A stretch of 64,000 nt of DNA, taken from contig DATHWP010000007.1 of the NCBI GenBank assembly GCA_035460505.1, positions 1 through 64,000 on the forward strand, in the 5' to 3' direction. Of the stretch, positions 33,930 to 43,498 are shown piece after piece (position 1 is the first letter of the stretch; each line of letters starts with the position of its first letter). The notes beneath the pieces are model-generated. The model was not told the origin of the DNA. It searched no databases and was given only the letters and a program-made list of their open reading frames with translations. The position numbers and the translations under genes were made by a program. Source of the stretch: Methyloradius sp035460505 (GTDB taxonomy: Bacteria > Pseudomonadota > Gammaproteobacteria > Burkholderiales > Methylophilaceae).

Positions 33930-34676
33930 ATGAGTAGATTCCGCGCAGCAGGCATTCACCTGCTGATCAGTCTTGTGATCGTTATTTCAATATTGCTGCT
34001 TATGCTGGGTTTGTGGTATCCAGGCATGTATTTCAAGTTGATGGGCGGGGGCGGGCTTCTTTTCATTATGTCTGGCGTGGATGTCTGCTTGGGTCCCTTG
34101 CTTACTTTATGTGTGTTTAAAGCCGGTAAGAAAAGCCTGAAATTTGATTTGACCGTGATTGGTCTATTCCAGGCCGCAGCTTTGAGCTATGGCTTGTATG
34201 TCATGTTTGAAGCGCGTCCTGCATTTACAGTGTTTACCAATGACCAGTTTCAGGTGGCCTCAGTCGTTGATATAGAGGCCAAAGAGTTGTCACTGGCAAA
34301 AAATCCAGAGTGGCGTAGTTTCCCGTTAACAGGCCCCATAGTGCTTGCGGCAACTGCGCCCACTACCCAAAAAGATAAAGACGAAATTCTTGGTGGGGCA
34401 TTGGCAGGAGCAGACTGGCATCAATTTCCACGTTTGTACGTGAGTTATGATGCGCAGCGCCAAAACATATTGGCCAAAGCCAAGCCATTGGCTGATTTAC
34501 GTGCCATTAACAAAAACAATATTCCAGTGGTTGATAGCTTTATCAAATCACAGGCACGCCCAGAATCTGACTTTGCATTTTTACCTATTCGTACCTCACA
34601 AGCTGAGATGGCATTTGTGATTGATGCGCACACTGGTAATCAGATAAAAATTATTGATGTTGTGCCTTGGCGTTAG
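33930..34676 (+). CDS. TfpX/TfpZ-family type IV pilin accessory protein
   Basis: This 248-residue protein has three N-terminal membrane helices (about residues 8-28, 35-60 and 70-92, with the family motif MSGVDVCLGPLLTLCVF) and a periplasmic C-terminal domain of about 150 residues. The pattern is that of TfpX/TfpZ proteins that help assemble type IV pilins. No pilin gene lies beside it, but a GspF/PilC-like gene follows. Confidence 0.85.
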   Translation: MSRFRAAGIHLLISLVIVISILLLMLGLWYPGMYFKLMGGGGLLFIMSGVDVCLGPLLTLCVFKAGKKSLKFDLTVIGLFQAAALSYGLYVMFEARPAFTVFTNDQFQVASVVDIEAKELSLAKNPEWRSFPLTGPIVLAATAPTTQKDKDEILGGALAGADWHQFPRLYVSYDAQRQNILAKAKPLADLRAINKNNIPVVDSFIKSQARPESDFAFLPIRTSQAEMAFVIDAHTGNQIKIIDVVPWR

Positions 34677-34731
34677 TATTACCCTACTCGGTTGAGGCGA
34701 TAAGCATGGCTAAACTGAGCCATTCATAGCC

Positions 34732-35718
34732 ATGCTTCCCCTAGCCTTGTCTTTTCAAGCGCGAACTGAGCTTTTTACAAAACTGGCTACTATGGAAAAA
34801 GCTGGCTTGCCTTTTATGCAGGCGTTAGGTTTGTTGCGTTTGCCCGGCAAAACGAATCTGCGCTTGAGCGTGATGCGTAAATATACAAAAGCCTCTGTTG
34901 AGTTTGCTGAAGCGGGTGAAGAGGCTGGCGTATTTACGCCGCTTGAAGCCAGCTTAATCAGGGTTGCAATGGCGGCGGGTAGCCCTGCAAGCACGTATCA
35001 AAAATTGGCTGATTATTATGCGATTCGTGCTATTCAATCGCGTCAGCTGAGATCAAAGCTGGCATTGCCAGTGTTGATGCTGGTGCTTTCAATCTTGATA
35101 CAACCCATTCCAGAATTGATCAATGGCACATTGGGCGGATATGTTGGTCAGGTGTTCGTGCCCTTGCTCACTATCTTTTTTGCAGCATCACTGATTTTCT
35201 ATGCAAGATATTGGTTGCATGTGTTTTCCTTATTGCCCATTAAGGATGCAGCTCAGCAATTGATAAAGACGTTACCAGTGTTTGGCAGTCTGCATATCAA
35301 ACGTAATTTGCGTGATTATTTTGAAAGTTTGGCATTGTTGTTAGAAGCGGGTATGCCTATGCAACAAGCCCACGCATTGGCCACTTCTACGGTGACAGAT
35401 TCAGCCATCAAAGCAGCGTTAAGCAAGGCAGGCTTGCGTTTAAAAGCTGGTGCAACATTTACGCAAGCGATGCAAAAGCTTGCTTTTCTCAAGTCTGCAA
35501 CGGCCATGCATTTTATTCAAACTGGCGAAGCGTCTGGCAAATTACCAGAGATGCTGATGCGATATACACAACAGGAATCAGCATTTTTGCTAGAAAGAGA
35601 AAAATTGCTGGCTGATTGGCTACCTAAAATTCTCTATGCCTTGATTACCATCTGGGTCGTTTATGGCTTGGTCTCAGATGGCTTAAAACCGATTGAGATG
35701 CCACCTGAGTTGATGTGA
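34732..35718 (+). CDS. GspF/PilC-like inner-membrane platform protein
   Basis: This 328-residue protein has two T2SSF-type helical domains (one at FTKLATMEKAGLPFMQALGLL near residue 15, one at FESLALLLEAGMPMQQAHALA near 205), each followed by membrane helices (about 110-128, 140-160, 295-315). PilC and GspF form the inner-membrane platform that links the assembly ATPase to the growing pilus. It is shorter than PilC (about 400 residues) and stands without the other pilus genes, so it may serve a minor pilus or secretion system. Confidence 0.85.
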   Translation: MLPLALSFQARTELFTKLATMEKAGLPFMQALGLLRLPGKTNLRLSVMRKYTKASVEFAEAGEEAGVFTPLEASLIRVAMAAGSPASTYQKLADYYAIRAIQSRQLRSKLALPVLMLVLSILIQPIPELINGTLGGYVGQVFVPLLTIFFAASLIFYARYWLHVFSLLPIKDAAQQLIKTLPVFGSLHIKRNLRDYFESLALLLEAGMPMQQAHALATSTVTDSAIKAALSKAGLRLKAGATFTQAMQKLAFLKSATAMHFIQTGEASGKLPEMLMRYTQQESAFLLEREKLLADWLPKILYALITIWVVYGLVSDGLKPIEMPPELM

Positions 35719-35732
35719 AACTCAAGTGCAAC

Positions 35733-37412
35733 CTAACTGGCAATCGCGGTTTTCTCTTCATGGTTTAATTCATGATGATGCGACTCATCGAACAAATCGC
35801 CATGCCCATGATGCCTATCCAACAAGCTGTAGTAATTTGACGGCTCAAGCACACTCGGGATGGCTTCAGGCAGCATGTCAGGATAATCCTTGCTGTAATG
35901 CAGACCGCGACTTTCTTTACGCCCCATAGCACTTTTGACAATCAATTCAGCGACCTGCAATAAATTACGCAACTCAATCAAGTTATTGCTAATGCGAAAA
36001 TTGCTGTAGAACTCATGTACTTCATCGCGCAGCAAATTGAGTCTGTGCATGGCGCGCGTCAGCCGTTTGTTGGTGCGTACAATGCCCACGTAATTCCACA
36101 TAAAGCGCCTGAGCTCATTCCAGTTGTGCGTGATGATGACTTCCTCGTCAGCATCCGTCACACGGCTTTCGTCCCACGATGGCAACTTTACGAATGGCCT
36201 TGATGGCTGCGCCAGAATATCGCGCGCAGCTGCCTGACCGAATACCATACATTCCAGAAGTGAGTTGCTGGCCAGGCGGTTAGCGCCGTGCAAGCCAGTG
36301 CAGGCGACTTCGCCAACCGCATATAAATTCGGTATATCTGTATGCGCCTGATGGTCGGTCATGACGCCACCACAGCTGAAATGCACGGCTGGCACTACAG
36401 GGATCGGCTGATTGGTGATGTCTATGCCGAGCTCCATGCAGCGTCGATAAATGGTAGGGAAGTGCGAAATAATAAAATCAGCAGGTTGATGCGAGATATC
36501 GAGATAGACGCAATCAATCCCACGTTTTTTCATCTCAAAGTCGATAGCTCGGGCAACGACATCGCGCGGTGCCAGCTCGCCGCGTGCATCATGTGCCAGC
36601 ATAAACGCACTGCCATCAGGCAGTTTGAGTATGCCGCCTTCGCCACGGACGGCTTCTGTAATTAAAAATGATTTAGCCTGTGGATGAAATAAACAGGTTG
36701 GGTGAAACTGGATGAATTCCATATTGGCTACACGACAGCCCGCGCGCCATGCCATGGCAACGCCATCGCCGGTGCTGACATCCGGATTGGTGGTGTAAAG
36801 ATATACTTTACCAGCACCGCCAGTGGCCAGAATGGTCTGCTGTGCGGCAATAGTAAGCACTTTGCCTGAAGTGTTATCCAGCACATATGCTCCAAGGCAT
36901 TCGCTACCTTCCATGCCGACCTTGCCTGCGGTGATGAGGTCAACCGCAATATGGTCTTCAAGCAGTGTGATGTTGCTATGCTCGCGCACTTTCTGCGCCA
37001 ATGTTTTCTGTACGGCCTGGCCTGTGGCATCTGCTGCGTGGATGATGCGCCTGTGGCTGTGTCCACCTTCGCGTGTTAGATGATAACCGCTGTCGTCATC
37101 TTCTCGGGTAAACGGTACGCCTTGTTCAATCAGCCATTCCACTGTCTCGCGGCCATGCTCAACCACCATGCGGGTGACAGCGGCATCACACAGGCCTGCA
37201 CCTGCAGTTAAGGTGTCTTGAATATGGGCTTCAATAGAGTCGTCATCGGTTAATACAGCCGCAATGCCGCCTTGCGCCCAGCTACTGGCACTATCGGTGA
37301 TGCTCCGTTTGCTGACCAGGCAAACTTTTTTATGTTCTGCTACTTTTAAGGCTGTTGTCAGCCCAGCCAAACCACTGCCGATAATCAGTACGTCATATTG
37401 CTTATGCTGCAT
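35733..37412 (-). CDS. nadB: L-aspartate oxidase
   Basis: This 559-residue flavoprotein has the FAD dinucleotide-binding motif DVLIIGSGLAGLTTALKVAE at the start, SSWAQGGIAAVL, the HSRRII-like GGHSHRRIIHAADATG and the late GEVACTGLHGANRLASNSLLE. It oxidises L-aspartate to iminoaspartate for NAD synthesis with NadA. The C-terminus has a His-rich tail. It diverges from rpoE, as in other betaproteobacteria. Confidence 0.97.
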   Translation of the reverse strand: MQHKQYDVLIIGSGLAGLTTALKVAEHKKVCLVSKRSITDSASSWAQGGIAAVLTDDDSIEAHIQDTLTAGAGLCDAAVTRMVVEHGRETVEWLIEQGVPFTREDDDSGYHLTREGGHSHRRIIHAADATGQAVQKTLAQKVREHSNITLLEDHIAVDLITAGKVGMEGSECLGAYVLDNTSGKVLTIAAQQTILATGGAGKVYLYTTNPDVSTGDGVAMAWRAGCRVANMEFIQFHPTCLFHPQAKSFLITEAVRGEGGILKLPDGSAFMLAHDARGELAPRDVVARAIDFEMKKRGIDCVYLDISHQPADFIISHFPTIYRRCMELGIDITNQPIPVVPAVHFSCGGVMTDHQAHTDIPNLYAVGEVACTGLHGANRLASNSLLECMVFGQAAARDILAQPSRPFVKLPSWDESRVTDADEEVIITHNWNELRRFMWNYVGIVRTNKRLTRAMHRLNLLRDEVHEFYSNFRISNNLIELRNLLQVAELIVKSAMGRKESRGLHYSKDYPDMLPEAIPSVLEPSNYYSLLDRHHGHGDLFDESHHHELNHEEKTAIAS

Positions 37413-37564
37413 ATCAATCCGATGCGATGAACTTTTGTGAGTGTATAACTGTCAGAAAAAGTAAGCCAGTCAATAAAAATTACTAGTCAATATTGTGATT
37501 AATTTAGCCCTAGATAGAGTCAAGTTAATCAGCGCTAGTTCAATCGGTTAATGGAGGATGTGCA

Positions 37565-38320
37565 GTGATAAATGCTAAAAATATCGGTGAGAATATAAGC
37601 GAGTTTTCACGCTTTAATTTCGTTGACACAACATTGCAGGGTTATACTCCGAAAACAAATCATATGCAGACGGAGATTAAATCTTCTGCCGTGGACAAAG
37701 CGGTAGCAAGCAGCAATATGTTGGGCAATCGTGAAATAGATCAGGCGTTGGTTGAGCGCGCACAGCGCGGCGACAAGCGTGCCTTTGGCATGCTGGTGGA
37801 AAAATATCAGCGCAAGTTAGGCCGATTATTATCTCGTCTGATTCGTGACCAAGCTGAAGTTGAAGACGTTGTCCAAGAGTCTTTCATTAAAGCCTATCGC
37901 GCGTTGCCTAATTTCCGTGGTGATAGCGCTTTCTATACTTGGCTTTATCGCATTGGCATTAACACCGCTAAAAACTATCTGGTTGCCATGGGGCGCAGAC
38001 CTACTGTGTCTAACGACATCGAAATTGAAGATGCCGAAAATTTTGAAGATGGCAATGAACTGCGCACGATGGACACACCAGAAACAGAATTGATGACTAA
38101 GGAAATCGCCAGAACGGTTAATGAGACAGTCGCTGGGCTTCCTGAAGAATTGCGAACAGCCATTACCTTGCGAGAAATCGAAGGTTTAAGCTACGAAGAA
38201 ATTGCAACATTGATGAATTGCCCAATTGGCACGGTGCGCTCAAGAATTTTCCGTGCACGAGAAACCATTGCACTTAAATTAAGGCCTTTGCTTGATACAC
38301 CAGACAATAAACGCTGGTAA
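37565..38320 (+). CDS. rpoE: RNA polymerase sigma-E factor with extended N-terminus
   Basis: The core (residues 52-251, starting MLGNREIDQALVERAQRGDK) is a full-length RpoE/AlgU with region 2 (DVVQESFIKAYRALPNFRG) and region 4 (LREIEGLSYEEIATLMNCPIGTVRSR). A GTG start at 37565 is backed by GGAGG 7 bases upstream and adds 51 residues rich in Ser/Asn/Lys not found in standard RpoE. The internal ATGs at 37664 and 37718 lack such a site, but 37718 would give the usual 200 residues. RpoE drives the envelope-stress response and is controlled by the anti-sigma gene that follows. Confidence 0.92.
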   Translation: MINAKNIGENISEFSRFNFVDTTLQGYTPKTNHMQTEIKSSAVDKAVASSNMLGNREIDQALVERAQRGDKRAFGMLVEKYQRKLGRLLSRLIRDQAEVEDVVQESFIKAYRALPNFRGDSAFYTWLYRIGINTAKNYLVAMGRRPTVSNDIEIEDAENFEDGNELRTMDTPETELMTKEIARTVNETVAGLPEELRTAITLREIEGLSYEEIATLMNCPIGTVRSRIFRARETIALKLRPLLDTPDNKRW

Positions 38321-38449
38321 TTGATGGGTTTAGTTCCAGAGATTTGAACTGGGATATTTAAATTGTAAATATTTCAGGCACAGCATTTGCTAGATATTTG
38401 TTAGCTTAATGCCTGCTTGAATAAGCTAGAAACATGTATAGGAGTGATA

Positions 38450-38917
38450 ATGAAAGACCAAATTTCAGCGTTGATAGATGGTGAACTGCCTGTAGAAAGT
38501 GCAGACCATTTATTCATTGCGCTCAAAGCAAAAAATGAAATTTCCGAAAGCTGGACAACTTACCATTTGATTGGTGATGTGATGCGTGGCAATGCCGTAT
38601 TCAAGGCAGATTTTAATGAGCGCTTCATGCAAAAGCTTGACCAAGAACCTAGTGTTTTATCCCCAAGCAACCATACTTCTGGCAATAAAGGGTTTACCAA
38701 AACCTCAACTGCTTGGTCACTGGCGGCTTCAGTAGCTGCCGTCATGTTCGTTGGATGGGTCGTGTTGCAACAGCAAGTGCATAATCACGTAGATGCTGCG
38801 CCTGCTGAAATTGCACAAAACGTAGCTTCGGAATACCTATTGGCGCATCAGTCTATGGCACCAAGCAGCACTGCGTATTACATCCAGCCAGCCTCTTACT
38901 CTGAGAGCGGTAATTAA
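38450..38917 (+). CDS. rseA: Anti-sigma-E factor RseA (MucA)
   Basis: This 155-residue protein begins MKDQISALIDGELPVESADH, the cytoplasmic sigma-E-binding domain, and has one membrane helix (about residues 85-105, SLAASVAAVMFVGWVVLQQQ) and a short periplasmic tail cut by regulated proteolysis in the family. The ATG at 38450 has GGAG 5 bases upstream. It holds RpoE inactive at the membrane. Confidence 0.92.
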   Translation: MKDQISALIDGELPVESADHLFIALKAKNEISESWTTYHLIGDVMRGNAVFKADFNERFMQKLDQEPSVLSPSNHTSGNKGFTKTSTAWSLAASVAAVMFVGWVVLQQQVHNHVDAAPAEIAQNVASEYLLAHQSMAPSSTAYYIQPASYSESGN

Positions 38918-39924
38918 TGAAACGTTTTCTGCTAGGTTGCCTAATCGCAGCCCAGTGCCTTGCAATTACTTATCCCCTAGAAATTTTTGCTGGTCAAGAC
39001 AACCCTGTTTTACCCAATACTAATGCTACTCAAAACCCTTGGCTGATTCTGCAAAAGGCAGCGCAGGCTGCGCGTGAATTAAGTTATGAGGGTATTTTTG
39101 TTTATCAGTCTGGCGCTTCTGGCAGGTCTGTGCAAATCACCCATATGAATTATGGGCAAGGTGAATACGCCCGCATAGTGGTGCTGGATGGCATGCCGCG
39201 TGAAGTGTTAAGCCAAGGCAAAGATGTGGTGATATTCAGCCCACGTAATGAAAAAGTAGTGATTGAAAAACGTCGCGGCCAAAATCTTTTCCCTGCACTG
39301 CTGCCATCTAATATGGATTTGATTAAGACCAGTTATACGGTCAAACTTGGCCCAATTGAGCGGGTTGGCGGCCGTGATGGCCAAGTCATCACCCTTGAGC
39401 CGCGTGACCAATACCGATACGGCTATAAGCTATGGACTGATCGCGAATATGGATTGTTGATCAAATCGCAAACCCTCAATGAACGTCATGAGCCTACAGA
39501 GCAAATCGCATTTAGTCAGTTGACCTTGCTCAACTCACAGAAGATGGATTGGTTTCAGCCAAATATTGACCATGACAAAAAATATGTGATGGAAGACAGT
39601 CCGGCTAAAAATGTCACTGCTGATGACAACACTTGGGCAGTGATCAACTTGCCAGACGGCTATCGCAAAGTCGATCAAGTTACTCGTATGGTGCCTGGAA
39701 AATCATACCCAGTAACACAGCTGATTTTTTCAGATGGATTGGCTTCGGTGTCTTTGTTTATTGAGCCTTTGGTCAAAGGCGTTGAGCCAAAAATCGGTCA
39801 CACAGCAATGGGCGCTACCAATTTTTATGCAAACACGAACAATGGCCACCAGATTGTGGTCGTGGGTGAGGTCCCCGAGGCCACCGTGACCCAAATAGCG
39901 GGCGCAGTCACGTTCAAAAAGTAA
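38917..39924 (+). CDS. rseB: Periplasmic sigma-E regulatory protein RseB (MucB)
   Basis: This 335-residue protein has a signal peptide, a large LolA-like domain (AARELSYEGIFVYQSGASGRSVQITH) and a smaller C-terminal domain (VSLFIEPLVKGVEPKIGHTAMGATNFY). In E. coli RseB binds RseA and misplaced lipopolysaccharide and protects RseA from cleavage. Its start shares a base with the rseA stop (TAATG), so it is translationally coupled. Confidence 0.94.
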   Translation: MKRFLLGCLIAAQCLAITYPLEIFAGQDNPVLPNTNATQNPWLILQKAAQAARELSYEGIFVYQSGASGRSVQITHMNYGQGEYARIVVLDGMPREVLSQGKDVVIFSPRNEKVVIEKRRGQNLFPALLPSNMDLIKTSYTVKLGPIERVGGRDGQVITLEPRDQYRYGYKLWTDREYGLLIKSQTLNERHEPTEQIAFSQLTLLNSQKMDWFQPNIDHDKKYVMEDSPAKNVTADDNTWAVINLPDGYRKVDQVTRMVPGKSYPVTQLIFSDGLASVSLFIEPLVKGVEPKIGHTAMGATNFYANTNNGHQIVVVGEVPEATVTQIAGAVTFKK

Positions 39925-40063
39925 CTTTCAATAGAGATGTACTTAAGCTCTCATCAGCAATATTCATTTGGTCGTAGTAAATTCTTGTCTACGTTTATCG
40001 TGTTTTTAGCGTTAATACTTTTGTGGTATTTCTTCAATAAAACTTTGAGTTAAGGTGAATGGA

Positions 40064-41497
40064 ATGGTAAAAAAAATCATTGCAGCGAGTGCTTTTTTGA
40101 TGCTTTTTGCAAGCTCTGCATTTTCAAAAGACTTGCCCGATTTTACTGATCTGGCAGAGAAGCTTGGGCCATCAGTGGTGAATATCAGTATTACCCAAGT
40201 GGTGCACGCTAATCCCAACGCAGGCTCTCCTTTTGGTAATTTGCCAGATGACCCTGCAATCAATGAATTTTTCAAGCGCTTTGGTATTCCAGGTATGCCC
40301 GGCATGCCAGGTGGGCAGGAAGAGCCGCAACAGGACTACAAATCTCAGTCTTTAGGTTCAGGTTTTATCATTAGTAATGATGGCTACATATTGACCAACG
40401 CGCATGTTGTGAAAGATGCGGATGAAGTGCTGGTCAAGCTCTCAGACAAACGTGAATTCAAAGCCAAGATCATCGGTGCAGATCGCAGAACTGATGTGGC
40501 TTTGATTAAAATTGAAGCAACAGGCCTGCCAAAAGTGACCACAGCCGTAGACCCTACTGCATTGCGTGTGGGCGAATGGGTGATTGCCATTGGTTCGCCA
40601 TTCGGCCTTGAAAACACCGTGACTGCAGGTATCGTCAGTGCTAAAGGGCGCGCCTTGCCGCAAGAAAATTTCGTGCCATTTATCCAGACTGATGTAGCGA
40701 TTAACCCTGGTAATTCGGGCGGCCCATTATTTAACATGAAAGGCGAAGTGGTCGGTATCAACTCCCAGATTTATAGCCGTACGGGTGGGTATATGGGCTT
40801 GTCTTTCGCGATACCGATTGATGTGGCGATTGATGTTTCAAACCAGTTGAAAGCGACAGGTAAGATTACGCGCGGCTGGTTAGGCATCGCGATTCAGGAA
40901 ATCAATAAAGATATTGCGGACTCATTCGGTCTTAAAAGCACAAATGGTGCGCTGGTGGCTGGTGTAGAAAAAGGCAGCCCTGCCGAGAAATCGGATTTGC
41001 AGGCAGGTGATGTGATTACCAAGTTTGATGGTAAGCCCATTGTTACTTCATCTGATTTGCCGCGTGCAGTAGGCGCCACCAAGCCGGGTAAAGCTGTGCC
41101 AGTTGAGGTTTTGCGTAAGGGTGCAGTCAAGACTTTAACCGTTACGGTTGGCGAAATGCCTGCAGACAAAGATGAAGTCGCTGACTCATCTCCCAAGGGC
41201 GTTGCTAAGCCAGAAATCAACCGCATTGGCCTGACATTGAAAGAGCTCACACCACAGCAAAAGAAAAAGCTGAATGACAAGAATGGTCTGCTAGTCGTTA
41301 ATTCACAAGGCCCTGCAGCAACGGCTGGGATTCGTAAAGGTGATGTAGTGCTTGGGATTAACAATAATGATATTCAGGGTCTGGATCAGTTTAATAAGCA
41401 ACTGGCTGCTGTTGCAAATGGTAAGACAGTAGCTTTGTTGATCTTGCGTGAAGGAGATACGCTTTACGTCCCCATTAAAATTGCGGACGCAAAATAG
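40064..41497 (+). CDS. mucD: Do-like periplasmic serine protease (MucD/DegP)
   Basis: This 477-residue protease has a signal peptide (MVKKIIAASAFLMLFASSAFS), a trypsin-like domain with the triad His (LTNAHVV), Asp (RRTDVALIKI) and Ser (NPGNSGGPLF), and two PDZ domains. It degrades or refolds damaged envelope proteins. The ATG at 40064 has AAGG 8 bases upstream. Its place after rseB is the usual MucABD arrangement, so it is probably both a target and an end product of the sigma-E response. Confidence 0.95.
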   Translation: MVKKIIAASAFLMLFASSAFSKDLPDFTDLAEKLGPSVVNISITQVVHANPNAGSPFGNLPDDPAINEFFKRFGIPGMPGMPGGQEEPQQDYKSQSLGSGFIISNDGYILTNAHVVKDADEVLVKLSDKREFKAKIIGADRRTDVALIKIEATGLPKVTTAVDPTALRVGEWVIAIGSPFGLENTVTAGIVSAKGRALPQENFVPFIQTDVAINPGNSGGPLFNMKGEVVGINSQIYSRTGGYMGLSFAIPIDVAIDVSNQLKATGKITRGWLGIAIQEINKDIADSFGLKSTNGALVAGVEKGSPAEKSDLQAGDVITKFDGKPIVTSSDLPRAVGATKPGKAVPVEVLRKGAVKTLTVTVGEMPADKDEVADSSPKGVAKPEINRIGLTLKELTPQQKKKLNDKNGLLVVNSQGPAATAGIRKGDVVLGINNNDIQGLDQFNKQLAAVANGKTVALLILREGDTLYVPIKIADAK

Positions 41498-41602
41498 CGA
41501 TTGATTTGGCGGCGTCAGCCAGTCCTAGGCATGATAAAGATGCGTAGGCTGACTGTTTACTGTAAAATCTGACGCGATTGCTACAGTTCGTTGTTTATAG
41601 TG

Positions 41603-41626
41603 AAAAGGGCGCTTCGGCGCCCTTGT
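41603..41626 (+). terminator. Hairpin terminator after the sigma-E operon
   Basis: AAGGGCGC pairs with GCGCCCTT around a TTCG tetraloop, followed by TGTTATT. The stem is strong but the T-tract is interrupted. Confidence 0.75.
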
Positions 41627-41704
41627 TATTGCTTAAATAAATCCATCGAATCAAAAGCGTAGCGTGATAGTGATATTTCCAGCCAGTAAGTTAAATAGAT
41701 ATAC

Positions 41705-43498
41705 ATGAAAAATATTCGTAACTTCTCCATCATTGCCCACATTGATCATGGTAAGTCCACTTTGGCCGACCGTATTATCCAGCTCTGTGGTGGATTGTCT
41801 GATCGCGAGATGGAGTCGCAAGTGCTTGACTCCATGGACCTCGAGCGCGAGCGTGGCATTACCATTAAGGCGCAAACAGCCGCCTTGCACTACAAATCAT
41901 TGAGCGGTGAGATTTATCAATTGAACCTGATTGATACCCCAGGGCATGTCGATTTCTCTTACGAAGTCAGCCGCTCATTGTCAGCCTGCGAGGGCGCTTT
42001 GCTTGTCGTAGATGCATCGCAAGGCGTTGAAGCGCAGAGCGTGGCCAACTGTTATACCGCAATTGATTTGGGCGTTGAAGTCACGGCAGTGTTGAACAAA
42101 ATTGATTTGCCGTCTGCTGACCCTGATCGTGTGATTCAGGAAATTGAAGATGTCATTGGTATTGATGCCTCCGATGCAGTGCGTTGCTCAGCAAAGACTG
42201 GCGAAGGCGTGCGCGATGTACTTGAGGCAGTAGTCGCTCGCGTCCCACCTCCTGTCGGTGACCCCGCAAAACCGCTTAAGGCTTTGATTATCGACTCATG
42301 GTTCGATAATTACGTTGGCGTAGTCATGTTGGTGCGCGTGGTAGATGGTGTACTGAAACCAAAAGACAAAATCAAGATGATGGCTACCAAGGCTGTGCAT
42401 CTTTGTGAACAAGTTGGTGTATTCACACCGAAATCCTTGCAAAAAGAAGCGCTATCTGCGGGTGAAGTGGGTTTTATTATCGCAGGCATTAAAGAGCTGA
42501 CCAGTGCAAAAGTGGGTGATACTGTCACGCTGGCAGATAATCAGGCTCCAGAAGCCTTGCCAGGCTTTAAGGAAGTCCAGCCACAAGTATTTGCAGGCTT
42601 GTACCCAGTTGAGTCTAACCAATTCGAGGCTCTACGTACTGCGCTAGAGAAATTGCAGCTGAATGATGCTTCATTGCAGTACGAACCAGAAAACTCGACT
42701 GCACTTGGGTTTGGGTTCCGTTGTGGTTTCCTCGGCTTATTGCACATGGAAATCGTGCAAGAGCGCCTAGAGCGCGAATACGATATGGATTTGATTACCA
42801 CCGCGCCAACGGTAGTCTATGAGTTGTTACTCAAAAATGGCGAAACAGTGCAGATAGAAAACCCATCGCGCCTGCCTGAGCCTTCACGTATTGAAGAAAT
42901 CCGGGAGCCGATGATCACGACCAATCTGCTCATGCCACAGGATTATGTCGGCCCAGTGATGACCTTGTGTAACGGCAAGCGCGGCGTGCAGAAGAACATG
43001 CAGTATATGGGGCGACAGGTCATGCTGACTTATGAAATGCCGCTGAATGAAGTGGTCTTGGATTTCTTTGATAAGCTCAAATCTGTTTCGCGCGGTTATG
43101 CCTCTATGGATTATGAGTTCCTTGAGTTTCGTGCGGCAGACTTGGTCAAATTAGACATCATGGTAAACGGCGAGCGGGTGGATGCGTTATCTCTTATTGT
43201 GCACCGCGCCAACAGTTTGTATCGTGGGCGGCAGCTTTGTTCTAAGATGCGTGAATTGATCCCGCGCCAGATGTTCGATGTGGCGATTCAGGCATCAATC
43301 GGCGCCAATATTATCTCTCGCGAGACAGTAAAAGCCATGCGTAAGAATGTATTGGCAAAATGTTACGGTGGCGATATTTCACGTAAGAAGAAATTGCTGG
43401 AAAAGCAAAAAGAAGGCAAGAAACGCATGAAACAGGTAGGTAACGTAGAAATTCCACAAGAGGCATTTTTGGCCATATTAAGGGTAGAAGATAAATGA
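41705..43498 (+). CDS. lepA: Elongation factor 4 (LepA)
   Basis: This 597-residue GTPase has the P-loop AHIDHGKSTLADR, the DTPGHVDF switch motif, NKIDLPSAD and SAKTGEGV, followed by the EF-G-like domains and the LepA-specific C-terminal domain with GGDISRKKKLLEKQKEGKKRM. It acts on the ribosome during initiation and back-translocation. It is first in the lepA-lepB-DUF4845-rnc-era-recO-pdxJ-acpS block. Confidence 0.98.
   Translation: MKNIRNFSIIAHIDHGKSTLADRIIQLCGGLSDREMESQVLDSMDLERERGITIKAQTAALHYKSLSGEIYQLNLIDTPGHVDFSYEVSRSLSACEGALLVVDASQGVEAQSVANCYTAIDLGVEVTAVLNKIDLPSADPDRVIQEIEDVIGIDASDAVRCSAKTGEGVRDVLEAVVARVPPPVGDPAKPLKALIIDSWFDNYVGVVMLVRVVDGVLKPKDKIKMMATKAVHLCEQVGVFTPKSLQKEALSAGEVGFIIAGIKELTSAKVGDTVTLADNQAPEALPGFKEVQPQVFAGLYPVESNQFEALRTALEKLQLNDASLQYEPENSTALGFGFRCGFLGLLHMEIVQERLEREYDMDLITTAPTVVYELLLKNGETVQIENPSRLPEPSRIEEIREPMITTNLLMPQDYVGPVMTLCNGKRGVQKNMQYMGRQVMLTYEMPLNEVVLDFFDKLKSVSRGYASMDYEFLEFRAADLVKLDIMVNGERVDALSLIVHRANSLYRGRQLCSKMRELIPRQMFDVAIQASIGANIISRETVKAMRKNVLAKCYGGDISRKKKLLEKQKEGKKRMKQVGNVEIPQEAFLAILRVEDK

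Noticed and set aside
37623..37648. TTGACA and TATACT as a sigma-70 promoter inside the rpoE extension
   Set aside because: The two boxes are only 14 bases apart, too close for a functional sigma-70 promoter.
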